Positions 54,264 to 63,882 of a stretch of DNA of 64,000 nt are shown piece after piece. Where the stretch lies: positions 992,001 to 1,056,000 of the forward strand of contig NZ_CP091740.1 of assembly GCF_022014595.1 (NCBI RefSeq), written 5' to 3'. The notes below the pieces were generated by a model. That model was not told the origin of the DNA. It did no database searches and was given only the letters and a program-made list of their open reading frames with translations. This DNA is from Solitalea lacus (GTDB lineage: Bacteria; Bacteroidota; Bacteroidia; Sphingobacteriales; Sphingobacteriaceae). The position numbers were made by a program, and so were the translations under genes. Each line of letters begins with the position of its first letter. The first letter of the stretch is position 1.

Positions 54264-55697
54264 ATGAATATGGATAGAACTTGTCATTCTGTATGGGAAA
54301 ACTGTCTTAAAATTATCAAAGACAATGTGCCGGCCCAGAGTTTCCGAACTTGGTTCGAGCCCATCAAGGCTTTGAAATTAGACACCAATGTTTTAACCAT
54401 ACAAGTGCCTAGCGTTTTTTTCTATGAGTGGTTGGAGGAACACTATGTTTCGTTGCTTCGCAAAACCATTAAACATCAACTGGGTTCCGACGGACGTTTG
54501 GAGTATAATATTGTGATGGATAAATCGTCGGGTTCTAAAAATCCTTATACGGTTAATTATCCAACAAATAGTAATGGTGAGTTGAAAAATCAGCCGGTAC
54601 CAATGCCTGTAAGTATCAATGAATCGATTAAGAATCCGTTCGTTATACCAGGATTGAAAAAGCTGAATATCGACCCTCAGTTGAATGCCAAGTACTCTTT
54701 CGACAATTTTGTTGAAGGGGAATGTAACCGTCTTGCCCGTTCAGCAGGGTTTGCTGTTGCACAAAAACCAGGTGGAACCTCGTTTAATCCTTTGTTTATA
54801 TATGGAGGTGCCGGATTAGGTAAGACACACCTTGCACAAGCTATAGGATCGGCAGTTAAAACTATGTACCCGGATAAGTTGGTGTTATATGTTCAGGCTG
54901 AAAAATTCGGACAGCAGTTTGTAGATTCATTAAAGAACAATACCATTAATGATTTTGTTAACTTTTATCAGTTAATAGATATTTTAGTGGTGGATGATGT
55001 TCAGTTTTTCTCCGGCAAAGAGAAAATGCAGGATATTTTCTTTACGATCTTTAATCACCTACATACTAGTGGTAAACAAATCATTATGACTTGCGATAAG
55101 GCTCCTAAGGACTTGGTTGGTCTTGAAGAGCGATTGCTGTCTCGTTTTAAATGGGGATTGTCGGCTGATTTGCAGGTGCCTGATATTGAAACCCGTATTG
55201 CCATTCTTCAAATGAAGATGAAGGCTGATGGTATTCAATTACCTCAGGATGTTATTGAGTATGTTGCACACAACATTGATAACAATATTCGTGAGTTAGA
55301 AGGAGCTTTAATTTCTTTATTAGCTCATTCAACTTTAAACCGTAAGGAGATTGATTTGCCTTTGGCTAAGCAAATGCTTAAGAACTTTATTAAGCATTCG
55401 ACCAAGGAAATTTCGATGGAATATATTCAAAAACTTGTATGTGAGTATTTTGAGATTCCACTGGAAATGGTAAAGTCAAAAACTCGTAAAAGAGAAATTG
55501 TTCAAGCCCGTCAGATTTCAATGTATTTGGCAAAAAGCCATACTAAGGCATCGCTTAAGTCAATTGGTCAATTTTATGGAGGTCGCGACCACTCTACGGT
55601 AATTTATGCTTGCCAAACAGTAGAAGATCTAATTGAGACCGATAAGAAGTTTAAAAACTGGGTTCAGGATATTCAGAAAAAGCTCAAAATGAGCTAA
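54264..55697 (+). CDS. dnaA: Chromosomal replication initiator DnaA
   Basis: 477 residues. Domain I (about 1-75, VWENCLKIIKDNVPAQSFRTWFEPI), a short variable linker, AAA+ domain with Walker A IYGGAGLGKTHLAQAIG near residue 180 and Walker B DILVVDDVQFFSGKE, and domain IV with the DnaA signature GQFYGGRDHSTVIYAC that binds TTATCCACA boxes. Start ATG 54264 (an in-frame ATG follows at 54270). The upstream region has been reshaped by a mobile element but keeps about 270 bases of native sequence because of the long duplication. Confidence 0.97.
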   Translation: MNMDRTCHSVWENCLKIIKDNVPAQSFRTWFEPIKALKLDTNVLTIQVPSVFFYEWLEEHYVSLLRKTIKHQLGSDGRLEYNIVMDKSSGSKNPYTVNYPTNSNGELKNQPVPMPVSINESIKNPFVIPGLKKLNIDPQLNAKYSFDNFVEGECNRLARSAGFAVAQKPGGTSFNPLFIYGGAGLGKTHLAQAIGSAVKTMYPDKLVLYVQAEKFGQQFVDSLKNNTINDFVNFYQLIDILVVDDVQFFSGKEKMQDIFFTIFNHLHTSGKQIIMTCDKAPKDLVGLEERLLSRFKWGLSADLQVPDIETRIAILQMKMKADGIQLPQDVIEYVAHNIDNNIRELEGALISLLAHSTLNRKEIDLPLAKQMLKNFIKHSTKEISMEYIQKLVCEYFEIPLEMVKSKTRKREIVQARQISMYLAKSHTKASLKSIGQFYGGRDHSTVIYACQTVEDLIETDKKFKNWVQDIQKKLKMS

Positions 55698-56080
55698 ACA
55701 ATAAAGACTATTACTTAATGAGTTTTATAAAAACAAAAGCCGTCCGGAAATATTTCTGGACGGCTTGGTTTTTAGTTGGAATTATCCATAAACCAACAAG
55801 TCCATTAAGATTTTTCTATCTAAAACTAATCACTAATCAACTTAACGATTACCTTTATATTTACTTCACCTTAACAGACTTGCTGCGAAACAAGAATATC
55901 TTTTAATTTTCTTCCTGTTTCTTAAATCCTCACCTGTACCTCGGCTTTGGTATGAACATCCGGGATATTAACTCCCGTGGTACTGTTATTTCCTGATTCA
56001 CATCAGGATTATAAAGTTAGTTAAATTATTGTAAATGAGCAAATTAATTGTGGTAATAATTGCAGTATTTTTGCTCTCTT
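55698..56080. other. Intergenic region after dnaA
   Basis: 383 bases between convergent genes. Contains the dnaA terminator (55737-55772) and two small hairpins: CGGGA/TCCCG near 55959-55976 and CCTGA/TCAGG near 55993-56008. A 62-codon frame at 55718-55906 runs through the terminator and looks spurious. No DnaA boxes were seen here. Confidence 0.5.
55737..55772 (+). terminator. Terminator of dnaA
   Basis: Arms AAGCCGTCC (55737-55745) and GGACGGCTT (55758-55766) with inner GAAA/TTTC pairing, then GGTTTTT. Confidence 0.88.
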
Positions 56081-56875
56081 TTACCAACTGTCTCCGGCTC
56101 CTCCTCCCCCGAAATCACCACCTCCAAAACCACCAAAATCACCACCTCCGCCACTAAAATCACCCCAATCGTTATTGCCGCTATTTCTACCACTGTTGCC
56201 TAACATACTCATTAATACCCAAAATGGTAAGTCTGAGCCCGCACCTCTATTGGCTATATGTTGGTATCGTTTTCTTCTTAGTAATGAGAAAATGATAATC
56301 AAGCCAAAGATTAAAAATACCACAAACAATACGCCTCCACTGCCACCTCCTTTATTGTTCGATACCACGTCGTCTGGCCCAACGGTATATTCACCAGAAG
56401 CAAATTTCATGATGGCATCGGTGCCGTCGTTAATACCTTTAAAATAATTTCCTGCTTTAAATTCGGGCTTTATAATGGTTGAGGTTATACGCTTTGCATA
56501 GGCATCTGGGATTGCACCTTCAAGTCCATAGCCTACAGCAATAAATACTTTTCGATCGCCCATAGAGACGAGCAGTACTACACCATTACGCTTCTCCTTT
56601 TGTCCTACTCCCCATTTTTGTCCAAGTTTGATTGCATAATCAGCAATTTCATAGCCATTAAGTGACTGAACAATTACTACAGCAATTTGATTTGAAGTGG
56701 AATCATTATAAGCAACTAGTTTTCGTTCTAATTCATCCTTTTGGGAAGTGGTTAATGTTTGTGTATAATCATTTACTAACCTAGGTGGATTAGGTTTCTC
56801 GGGTATATCCTGGCCTACGACAAGGAATGAGAGGAATAGAAAGAAAAATAGAAAGAAACCTTTAAGTTTATTCAT
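56081..56875 (-). CDS. TPM-domain membrane protein (YgcG-like) with glycine-rich tail
   Basis: 264 residues from ATG 56875 (MNKLKGFFLFFFLFLSF, signal peptide). TPM domain (about residues 30-165: VNDYTQTLTTSQKDELERKL, GQKEKRNGVVLLVSMGDRKVFIAVGYGLEG), one membrane helix (GGVLFVVFLIFGLIIIFSLL), then a short basic stretch and a Gly/Asp/Phe-rich tail ending GGGGAGDSW. Such tails are typical of the family. Function poorly known, with proposed roles in membrane protein turnover. Its start overlaps the preceding TPM gene by eight bases; third gene of the lemA operon. Confidence 0.88.
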   Translation of the reverse strand: MNKLKGFFLFFFLFLSFLVVGQDIPEKPNPPRLVNDYTQTLTTSQKDELERKLVAYNDSTSNQIAVVIVQSLNGYEIADYAIKLGQKWGVGQKEKRNGVVLLVSMGDRKVFIAVGYGLEGAIPDAYAKRITSTIIKPEFKAGNYFKGINDGTDAIMKFASGEYTVGPDDVVSNNKGGGSGGVLFVVFLIFGLIIIFSLLRRKRYQHIANRGAGSDLPFWVLMSMLGNSGRNSGNNDWGDFSGGGGDFGGFGGGDFGGGGAGDSW

Positions 56876-57299
56876 GGCCAAAATGGATGTCATCTGATAA
56901 TTCATTTACGTCTTTATTAACCGGAGGGAAGTATTCTGATAATGCTTTGCCTGCCATTTCAATTCCTTTTACAACCCCCTCAACCAATAGGCCTTGTTTG
57001 AATTGTTGTAACATTGCTTGTTTTGTGTCCTGCCAGAAATTTTCACCTACATGCTTGTTAATACCCGCATCTCCAATAATGGCAAATTTTTGGTCTTCAA
57101 TTGCAATGTAAATCAGTACGCCATTGCGCAAACTGGTTTTATGCATCTCCAAATGCTTAAAATAGTATGCAGCACGATTTAAAACGTCTTCTGGGCAAAC
57201 TTTCTCAACGCAAACACGAATTTCTCCTGATGTTATGGATTCGGCCCATTTTATGGCCTCTTTAATAATTTTCCGGTTTTGTTCTTCAAATAAAGGCAT
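56868..57299 (-). CDS. TPM-domain protein, soluble
   Basis: 143 residues, TPM domain only, no signal peptide or membrane helix: AIKWAESITSGEIRVCVEKVCPEDVLNRAAYYF and KTSLRNGVLIYIAIEDQKFAIIGDAGINKHVG. Probably a cytoplasmic partner of the membrane-bound TPM protein encoded by the overlapping next gene. Located between lemA and that gene, the usual LemA-TPM-TPM arrangement in Bacteroidota. Role unknown. Confidence 0.88.
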   Translation of the reverse strand: MPLFEEQNRKIIKEAIKWAESITSGEIRVCVEKVCPEDVLNRAAYYFKHLEMHKTSLRNGVLIYIAIEDQKFAIIGDAGINKHVGENFWQDTKQAMLQQFKQGLLVEGVVKGIEMAGKALSEYFPPVNKDVNELSDDIHFGHE

Positions 57300-57334
57300 G
57301 CTTAAGGAGTTTAGTTTTAATCCTGTTCAGAATG

Positions 57335-57370
57335 AAAATTGAGGATTTGTACGTTTAAACAAATCCTCAA
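57335..57370 (-). terminator. Stem-loop between lemA and the TPM genes
   Basis: Perfect 12-bp arms TTGAGGATTTGT (57339-57350) and ACAAATCCTCAA (57359-57370), 8-base loop, followed on the minus strand by four T residues. Strong enough to end a share of lemA transcripts, so it may make the downstream TPM genes less abundant than lemA. Confidence 0.65.
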
Positions 57371-57422
57371 TAAAACTTTACAAATATTTGATAGTCAATT
57401 ATATGTAATCTGACCTATTTTT

Positions 57423-58007
57423 TTAGAATTGAACTGTTGGTGCTTTTTCGCTACCCGGTTGAGCCTGGAAATATGGTTTTTCACTAAACCCAAACATCCC
57501 AGCTAATAAGTTATTCGGAAATGTTTTTACCTTTTTATTGTAATTTCCTGTAACCTCATTGAACTTGTTCCGTTCAACAGCAATTCTATTTTCCGTGCCT
57601 TCTAGCTGAGCCTGTAACTCCAGAAAGTTTTGATTGGCTTTTAAATCCGGGTATTTTTCGACCACAACCATTAAACGGCTAAGTGCAGAACTTAGGCCGT
57701 CCTGTGCCTGTTGAAACTTTTGAAATGTTTCCGGTGTTAATTTGCTTGCATCAATATTAACTGCAGTTGCTTTTGATCGAGCTTCAATAACTTGGGTCAA
57801 GGTTTCTTTTTCAAAATTAGCATATCCTTTTACGGTATTTACCAAATTGGGAATTAGATCGGAACGACGTTGGTAAACGTTTTGAACTTGTCCCCATTGT
57901 TGCTTAACATCCTGATCAAGGGTCACCATTTTGTTGTAGCCGTTACATCCGCCTACTACAAATATTAAAGCTAAAATGGCAATTACGCCTAATGCGATTT
58001 TCTTCAT
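57423..58007 (-). CDS. lemA: LemA-family protein
   Basis: 194 residues. N-terminal hydrophobic segment (IALGVIAILALIFVVGGCN; the cysteine after VGG could be a lipoprotein site), then a long helical LemA domain: DVKQQWGQVQNVYQRRSDLIPNLVNTVKGY, ETLTQVIEARSKA, ERNKFNEVTGNYNKKVKTFPNNLLAGMFGF. First gene of the lemA-TPM-TPM group on the minus strand. LemA is often found with TPM proteins or the HtpX protease; no molecular activity is established. Confidence 0.92.
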   Translation of the reverse strand: MKKIALGVIAILALIFVVGGCNGYNKMVTLDQDVKQQWGQVQNVYQRRSDLIPNLVNTVKGYANFEKETLTQVIEARSKATAVNIDASKLTPETFQKFQQAQDGLSSALSRLMVVVEKYPDLKANQNFLELQAQLEGTENRIAVERNKFNEVTGNYNKKVKTFPNNLLAGMFGFSEKPYFQAQPGSEKAPTVQF

Positions 58008-58118
58008 AGAACTAGTTAAAATTTTCTACTCAAATCTACAAAATTTATGCAAGGGCATTATTACCCTATAAATCTTTAATTTTGCGTCGATTTCAGAATA
58101 GCTATCTGACAAATAGAA

Positions 58119-59666
58119 ATGATTAAAGAACTTGAACTGACAATTTTACCTGAATTTATTCAGGATATCGGGCATATACAACAGCAAATTGCTAATGACC
58201 TGCGTATTTCAACTAAACGGATTAATGGATTTAAAGTAGAAAAAAGATCTATAGATGCACGATCACGTGTCACTGTTTATCGCGCAAAAGTGTTGGTTTA
58301 TATTGATGAACCTGCCCCTGCTCCCCATGTTTATAATTCCTTATACGAAAAAGTGAATGACCGAAAACAGGTTTTGGTTATTGGAGCTGGTCCTGCAGGC
58401 CTATTTGCTGCTTTACGTTTAATTGAATTGGGGCTAAAGCCGATCGTTTTGGAGCGAGGAAAGGATGTGAAATCCCGTCGTCGTGATCTAGCCGCCATTA
58501 ATAAGGAAGGTGAGGTAAACCCTGAAAGCAATTATTGTTATGGAGAAGGAGGGGCAGGAACCTATTCTGATGGTAAACTATACACTCGTTCGACAAAACG
58601 AGGGGATGTTAATAAAGTGCTGGAGACTTTTGTAGCTCATGGAGCTTCTGAAGATATTCTTGTTGATGCTCGTCCACATATAGGGACGAATAAATTGCCA
58701 CAAATTATTGTGGCCATACGCGAATCCATTTTAAATGCCGGCGGGGAAATTCATTTTGATACAAAAGTCATTGATTTTGATATTCCTTTCAGTCAGGTAA
58801 AAGGAGTGAAAACCTCCAAAGGTGATTTTCAGGCTGATAATGTTGTTTTAGCAACAGGCCATTCTGCACGTGATATTTTTTATCTCCTTCATCAAAGGAA
58901 TATCCTCATTGAAGCTAAGCCATTCGCTTTGGGTGTTCGTATTGAGCATCCTCAGCGGTTAATTGATAAAGCACAATACCGATGCGATATAAGACATGAA
59001 AATTTGCCACCGGCTTATTATAGTTTAGTTGAGCAGGTAAATGGGCGAGGTGCATTTTCGTTTTGTATGTGCCCAGGGGGGATCATTGCTCCATGTGCTA
59101 CTGAACCCGAGGAAATTGTGGTAAATGGCTGGTCGCCTTCTAAACGTAATAATCCTTACGCAAATTCAGGTACCGTTGTCCAAATCAATTTAGAAGATGT
59201 TAAGGGTGTTGAAAACGATTCATTGGCAGTTTTAAAGTTTCAGCAATCTATAGAGCGTAAAGCATTTCAAGTTGGTGGAGGATTGCTAAAAGCGCCGGCC
59301 CAGCGTATGGTTGATTTTGTCAACAATAAAATCTCTAAAGATTTGCCAGATTGTTCATACCATCCAGGAATTGTAAGCGCCGATTTATATGATGTGCTTC
59401 CCGGCTTTGTTGCTCAAAGTTTAAAAAATGCACTTCCTTTATTTGATAAAAAGATGCGGGGGTATTTTACCAATGAAGCAGTTTTGGTAGGGGTTGAATC
59501 AAGAACTTCTTCACCTGTCCGTATTCCTAGAGATAAGGATACATTGGAGCATCCTCAGATAAAAGGTTTATTTCCTTGTGCCGAAGGTGCTGGTTATGCA
59601 GGAGGAATCGTTTCTGCCGCTATTGATGGGATCAAATGCGCAGAAGCGATAATGAAATCTATCTGA
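58119..59666 (+). CDS. FAD-dependent dehydrogenase (COG2509 type)
   Basis: 515 residues. An N-terminal domain of about 85 residues (RISTKRINGFKVEKRSIDAR) precedes a dinucleotide-binding motif VIGAGPAGLFAALRLIELG and VLERGKDVKSRRRD; then YCYGEGGAGTYSDGKLYTR, VVLATGHSARDIF, CMCPGGIIAPCATEPEE and the C-terminal FPCAEGAGYAGGIVSAAIDG. This uncharacterised family is widespread; substrate unknown. Alone on the plus strand, divergent from lemA. Confidence 0.88.
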   Translation: MIKELELTILPEFIQDIGHIQQQIANDLRISTKRINGFKVEKRSIDARSRVTVYRAKVLVYIDEPAPAPHVYNSLYEKVNDRKQVLVIGAGPAGLFAALRLIELGLKPIVLERGKDVKSRRRDLAAINKEGEVNPESNYCYGEGGAGTYSDGKLYTRSTKRGDVNKVLETFVAHGASEDILVDARPHIGTNKLPQIIVAIRESILNAGGEIHFDTKVIDFDIPFSQVKGVKTSKGDFQADNVVLATGHSARDIFYLLHQRNILIEAKPFALGVRIEHPQRLIDKAQYRCDIRHENLPPAYYSLVEQVNGRGAFSFCMCPGGIIAPCATEPEEIVVNGWSPSKRNNPYANSGTVVQINLEDVKGVENDSLAVLKFQQSIERKAFQVGGGLLKAPAQRMVDFVNNKISKDLPDCSYHPGIVSADLYDVLPGFVAQSLKNALPLFDKKMRGYFTNEAVLVGVESRTSSPVRIPRDKDTLEHPQIKGLFPCAEGAGYAGGIVSAAIDGIKCAEAIMKSI

Positions 59667-59723
59667 TTTTTCATTAAGCTTCTTTACAAGTAAAGCACTA
59701 ACTTTATTGTAAACGTTGTTGCT

Positions 59724-60206
59724 ATGGAAAAGCAATTAAATCTAATAATGGCCCTTCGTCAAACTGCCATTGAAATTGAAAAGGCTCCAAAATACCAGTG
59801 GGGACATATGGGGAGCTGCAATTGTGGCTATTTAGCTCAAAACTTAACAGGCTTAACTGCAGCAGAAATTCATATAAGTGCAATGAATCGAATTGGAGAC
59901 TGGTCTGAGCAACTAAACGATTATTGTCCACAGTCAGGTTATCCAATGGATAATTTGATATTCGATTTACTTCAATCAGGTTTAAGTATTGAAGACTTGG
60001 CTCATCTTGAACGATTATCTGATCCATCCGTCCTGCGAAGAATTAATTCCGGAACGCAATCACTTCGATTTAACGTTGCAAAAGATGTAGCCTTGTATAT
60101 GAATACATGGGCAGATATGCTTGAAGATCGACTGTTGTCAAAATTGGATGTTCAGGAACTCACCTTATTGTCAATAACAAACCCTCATTCTCTTTATTTG
60201 CATTAA
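59724..60206 (+). CDS. Conserved hypothetical protein
   Basis: 160 residues, cytoplasmic, mainly helical. I do not recognise the family. The most distinctive stretch is WGHMGSCNCGYLAQNLTGLT (about residues 26-45), where the spaced cysteines and histidine could bind metal. First of three closely spaced plus-strand genes: this, a DinB protein six bases later, and a CoA-binding protein; perhaps one transcript. Confidence 0.7.
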   Translation: MEKQLNLIMALRQTAIEIEKAPKYQWGHMGSCNCGYLAQNLTGLTAAEIHISAMNRIGDWSEQLNDYCPQSGYPMDNLIFDLLQSGLSIEDLAHLERLSDPSVLRRINSGTQSLRFNVAKDVALYMNTWADMLEDRLLSKLDVQELTLLSITNPHSLYLH

Positions 60207-60212
60207 AATGCT

Positions 60213-60695
60213 ATGTCAACAAAACAGGTATTAATTGAAGAACTAGAGGCTGCTGTTAGTGGAGAACCTTGGCATGGTCCTTCCTTGCGCGATATTTTGA
60301 AATCCGTCAACTTTGCAATGGCAAATAGTCGGCCTGTTCCTCAAGTTCATTCTATTGCAGAAATTGTTATGCACTTAATTGCTTGGACGGAGGAGATTGC
60401 CGATCGATTGGAAGGGCATCCTTCTTCAATGCCTGAAAGAGGTGATTGGCCATCGGTTGACACATTGAATGAAGAGGATTGGAATAAAATTCTTTTTGAT
60501 TTAAGTGCAGCTCACCAATTGCTTATTTTAAACTTGCAAGATTTTTCGGATGATAATTTGCAAAATATAATAGGAGCTGAAAGGGATACTCCTTTAGGAT
60601 CAGGTTTAACCTATGAAGTTATGCTTCATGGTTTAGCTCAACATCATGCTTATCACGGAGGTCAGATTGCATTACTCTCAAAAATGCTAAAATAG
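60213..60695 (+). CDS. DinB-family protein
   Basis: 160 residues, four-helix DinB bundle. Putative metal histidines in IAEIVMHLIAWTEEIADRL (about residue 52) and the C-terminal HGLAQHHAYHGGQI. DinB proteins include thiol transferases and metal-dependent hydrolases. Begins six bases after the preceding unknown gene. A more distant DinB_2 protein occurs at 30865. Confidence 0.85.
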   Translation: MSTKQVLIEELEAAVSGEPWHGPSLRDILKSVNFAMANSRPVPQVHSIAEIVMHLIAWTEEIADRLEGHPSSMPERGDWPSVDTLNEEDWNKILFDLSAAHQLLILNLQDFSDDNLQNIIGAERDTPLGSGLTYEVMLHGLAQHHAYHGGQIALLSKMLK

Positions 60696-60724
60696 AACAT
60701 GCTTATTTAGTTTATAGTTTATTT

Positions 60725-61090
60725 ATGTCAGGAAAGAAAACTCTTGTGCTAGGAGCCTCCACAAATCCAGAACGTTATTCATTTAAAGCAATTAATAGAT
60801 TGGTTCAGCACAAGCATCCAGTTGTAGCTGTAGGTTTAAGGGAAGGCAATGTGGCTGGAGTTGAAATAGAAAAGCCACAAACAATACATAATGATATTGA
60901 TACAATTTCTTTGTACGTTGGGCCGGCGCACCAACCGGTCTACTTTGATTATATTCTACAAACCAAGCCCAAACGTGTTATTTTTAATCCAGGGACTGAA
61001 AATATTGAATTGCAACAAATGCTTACTCAAAATGGGATTCAATTTGAAGAAGCCTGTACCCTTGTCTTGCTATCAATAGGTGATTTTTGA
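60725..61090 (+). CDS. CoA-binding domain protein (YccU-like)
   Basis: 121 residues forming a Rossmann-like CoA-binding domain: TLVLGASTNPERYSFKAINRLVQHKHPVVAVG, then IDTISLYVGPAHQPVYFDYIL and VIFNPGTENIEL, with the conserved C-terminal EACTLVLL. Related to the N-terminal domain of succinyl-CoA synthetase alpha; stand-alone members have no known reaction. Last protein gene before the rRNA operon. Confidence 0.88.
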   Translation: MSGKKTLVLGASTNPERYSFKAINRLVQHKHPVVAVGLREGNVAGVEIEKPQTIHNDIDTISLYVGPAHQPVYFDYILQTKPKRVIFNPGTENIELQQMLTQNGIQFEEACTLVLLSIGDF

Positions 61091-61313
61091 TATTAATCTT
61101 AGAATTTTAATGCCAGGATGTCGCTCAGGTATTCTTTCTTAATAGATATTTAATCGACTCTACACGCATTTTTTATAATGTTTTGCAGCGTTTTTGTGTA
61201 AGAAAGACAAGTTTCTAGTTTAATTCATTAGGTTGTATTAGGGTGCTTTCAAATTTTTCCTGCAGTGCTCCAGGGTGTTAGGGGGTGATGGCGGAAAAAG
61301 GGGGAGCAAGGAT

Positions 61314-61343
61314 TTGGAGGAACGGAAAAGAGTCGTACTTTTG
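61314..61343 (+). promoter_or_regulatory. rRNA promoter 1
   Basis: TTG 61314-61316, 19-base spacer, TACTTTTG 61336-61343, followed by CGCTCCG. Confidence 0.8.
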
Positions 61344-61468
61344 CGCTCCGCAATCGGAAGGAAGGCGGCAGGAATTGAGGGACGAAAGGACAGGTGAGGG
61401 AAGGAAGCGAAGCGAGCGGAAGGCTACCTGGAAACAAAAAAAACGCCAAAAATTATTTTAAAATAAAT

Positions 61469-61499
61469 TTGGCAGAAGAGAAAAAAAGTTTCACCTTTG
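61469..61499 (+). promoter_or_regulatory. rRNA promoter 2
   Basis: TTG 61469-61471, 20-base spacer, CACCTTTG 61492-61499 (first base differs from consensus), preceded by an A/T tract (61450-61468) that could act as an UP element. Confidence 0.75.
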
Positions 61500-61612
61500 C
61501 ACTCCCGAAACGACGGGGACGCTGATGAGGAAGTCAACAGCGGAAGAAATTGAAAAACTGGCCTGAAGAGGAATCGAAAGCAGAAAAGCGAGAAAAAAAG
61601 TTAAAAAAGTTC

Positions 61613-61642
61613 TTGCAGAAATCAAAAAGATGCTTACCTTTG
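61613..61642 (+). promoter_or_regulatory. rRNA promoter 3
   Basis: TTG 61613-61615, 19-base spacer, TACCTTTG 61635-61642, followed by CAGCCCCG. A-rich DNA precedes it. Confidence 0.8.
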
Positions 61643-61774
61643 CAGCCCCGCTGAGACGGAAGGTCGGCAGCGAAAAAGAAGAAAGAAAAAACGACGAAGG
61701 ATACAGGGAAGTCGCAAGACGAATCGGTTCGACTCCGGTACTATCCACGACAAGTTAACAGCGGTTAACCGAAC

Positions 61775-61787
61775 GTTCTTTGAAGAG
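61775..61787 (+). promoter_or_regulatory. boxA-like element before 16S
   Basis: GTTCTTTGA occurs here and again at 63783-63791 before 23S, the placement expected for antitermination boxA sites of an rRNA operon. Assignment is by position and repetition only. Confidence 0.4.
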
Positions 61788-61912
61788 ATGAGAATAGCGC
61801 AGCAAATTGTAGCAATACAATAAGCTAGCATACAATAACTGTCAATCCAAGAGACAATGGTTCTTCGGAACCACCTGTATCCGCAAGGATACAAGGAACA
61901 AACTTAAAGTAT

Positions 61913-63432
<1,520 letters not shown>

Positions 63433-63565
63433 CTAGAGAAGGATAGCAGTTATCACTAGCTGCTGCGCTATACAATCTCATTTCAGACTTCAACAAGAGA
63501 AAACCCAAGTACCGGTAGGAAGGGTAGATGAATGAACAAGCCTACTGCCTGCAGGAACAATCCAA

Positions 63566-63643
63566 AGTCCCGTAGCTCAGTTTGGTTAGAGCACTACACT
63601 GATAATGTAGGGGTCAGCAGTTCAAGTCTGCTCGGGACTACCA
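63566..63643 (+). tRNA. tRNA-Ile (GAT)
   Basis: Acceptor AGTCCCG / CGGGACT, D stem GCTC/GAGC, anticodon stem CTACA/TGTAG around CTGATAA (anticodon GAT), TTCAAGT loop, and an encoded CCA end. Usual position in the 16S-23S spacer. Confidence 0.97.
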
Positions 63644-63685
63644 AAGCGCAGGAAACGATAAAGCGGAAACAAGCGCACTTAACTT

Positions 63686-63759
63686 GGGGAATTAGCTCAG
63701 CTGGCTAGAGCACCTGCCTTGCACGCAGGGGGTCAACGGTTCGAATCCGTTATTCTCCA
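63686..63759 (+). tRNA. tRNA-Ala (TGC)
   Basis: Acceptor GGGGAAT / ATTCTCC with one G-T pair, anticodon TGC in CTTGCAC, TTCGAAT loop. CCA is not encoded (A then CAC), unlike the adjacent tRNA-Ile. Second spacer tRNA. Confidence 0.97.
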
Positions 63760-63782
63760 CACTGAACCAAAGGGTTCATGAA

Positions 63783-63795
63783 GTTCTTTGACATA
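63783..63795 (+). promoter_or_regulatory. boxA-like element before 23S
   Basis: GTTCTTTGACATA, a repeat of the GTTCTTTGA motif seen before 16S. Confidence 0.4.
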
Positions 63796-63882
63796 TTGAA
63801 AGAAGTTACCTGAAAAGGTAAACGAGCAACAGATAGATTAATTTCTATAATGTAAGCATTAAGACGCAAGTCTTAGTAATAA

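Larger units (their letters stand above)
61091..61912 (+). promoter_or_regulatory. rRNA operon control region and leader
   Basis: 822 bases without a credible protein gene; apparent frames here are purine-rich artefacts. It holds three tandem promoters (61314-61343, 61469-61499, 61613-61642), each with A/T-rich DNA before and a GC-rich discriminator after the -7 element, then a transcribed leader of about 270 bases with a boxA-like element at 61775 and two short hairpins, GGTTC-ttcg-GAACC region and GTATCC-gcaa-GGATAC, just before 16S. Confidence 0.8.

Noticed and set aside
55718-55906. 62-codon open frame after dnaA
   Set aside because: It runs through the dnaA terminator hairpin and shows no protein-like composition.
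54166-56080. Replication origin next to dnaA
   Set aside because: Only a single consensus DnaA box was found; no cluster of boxes or clear unwinding element, so I do not call oriC.
61249-61894. Several open frames on the minus strand before 16S
   Set aside because: They overlap the rRNA promoters and leader; their length comes from purine-rich DNA and their translations resemble no protein.
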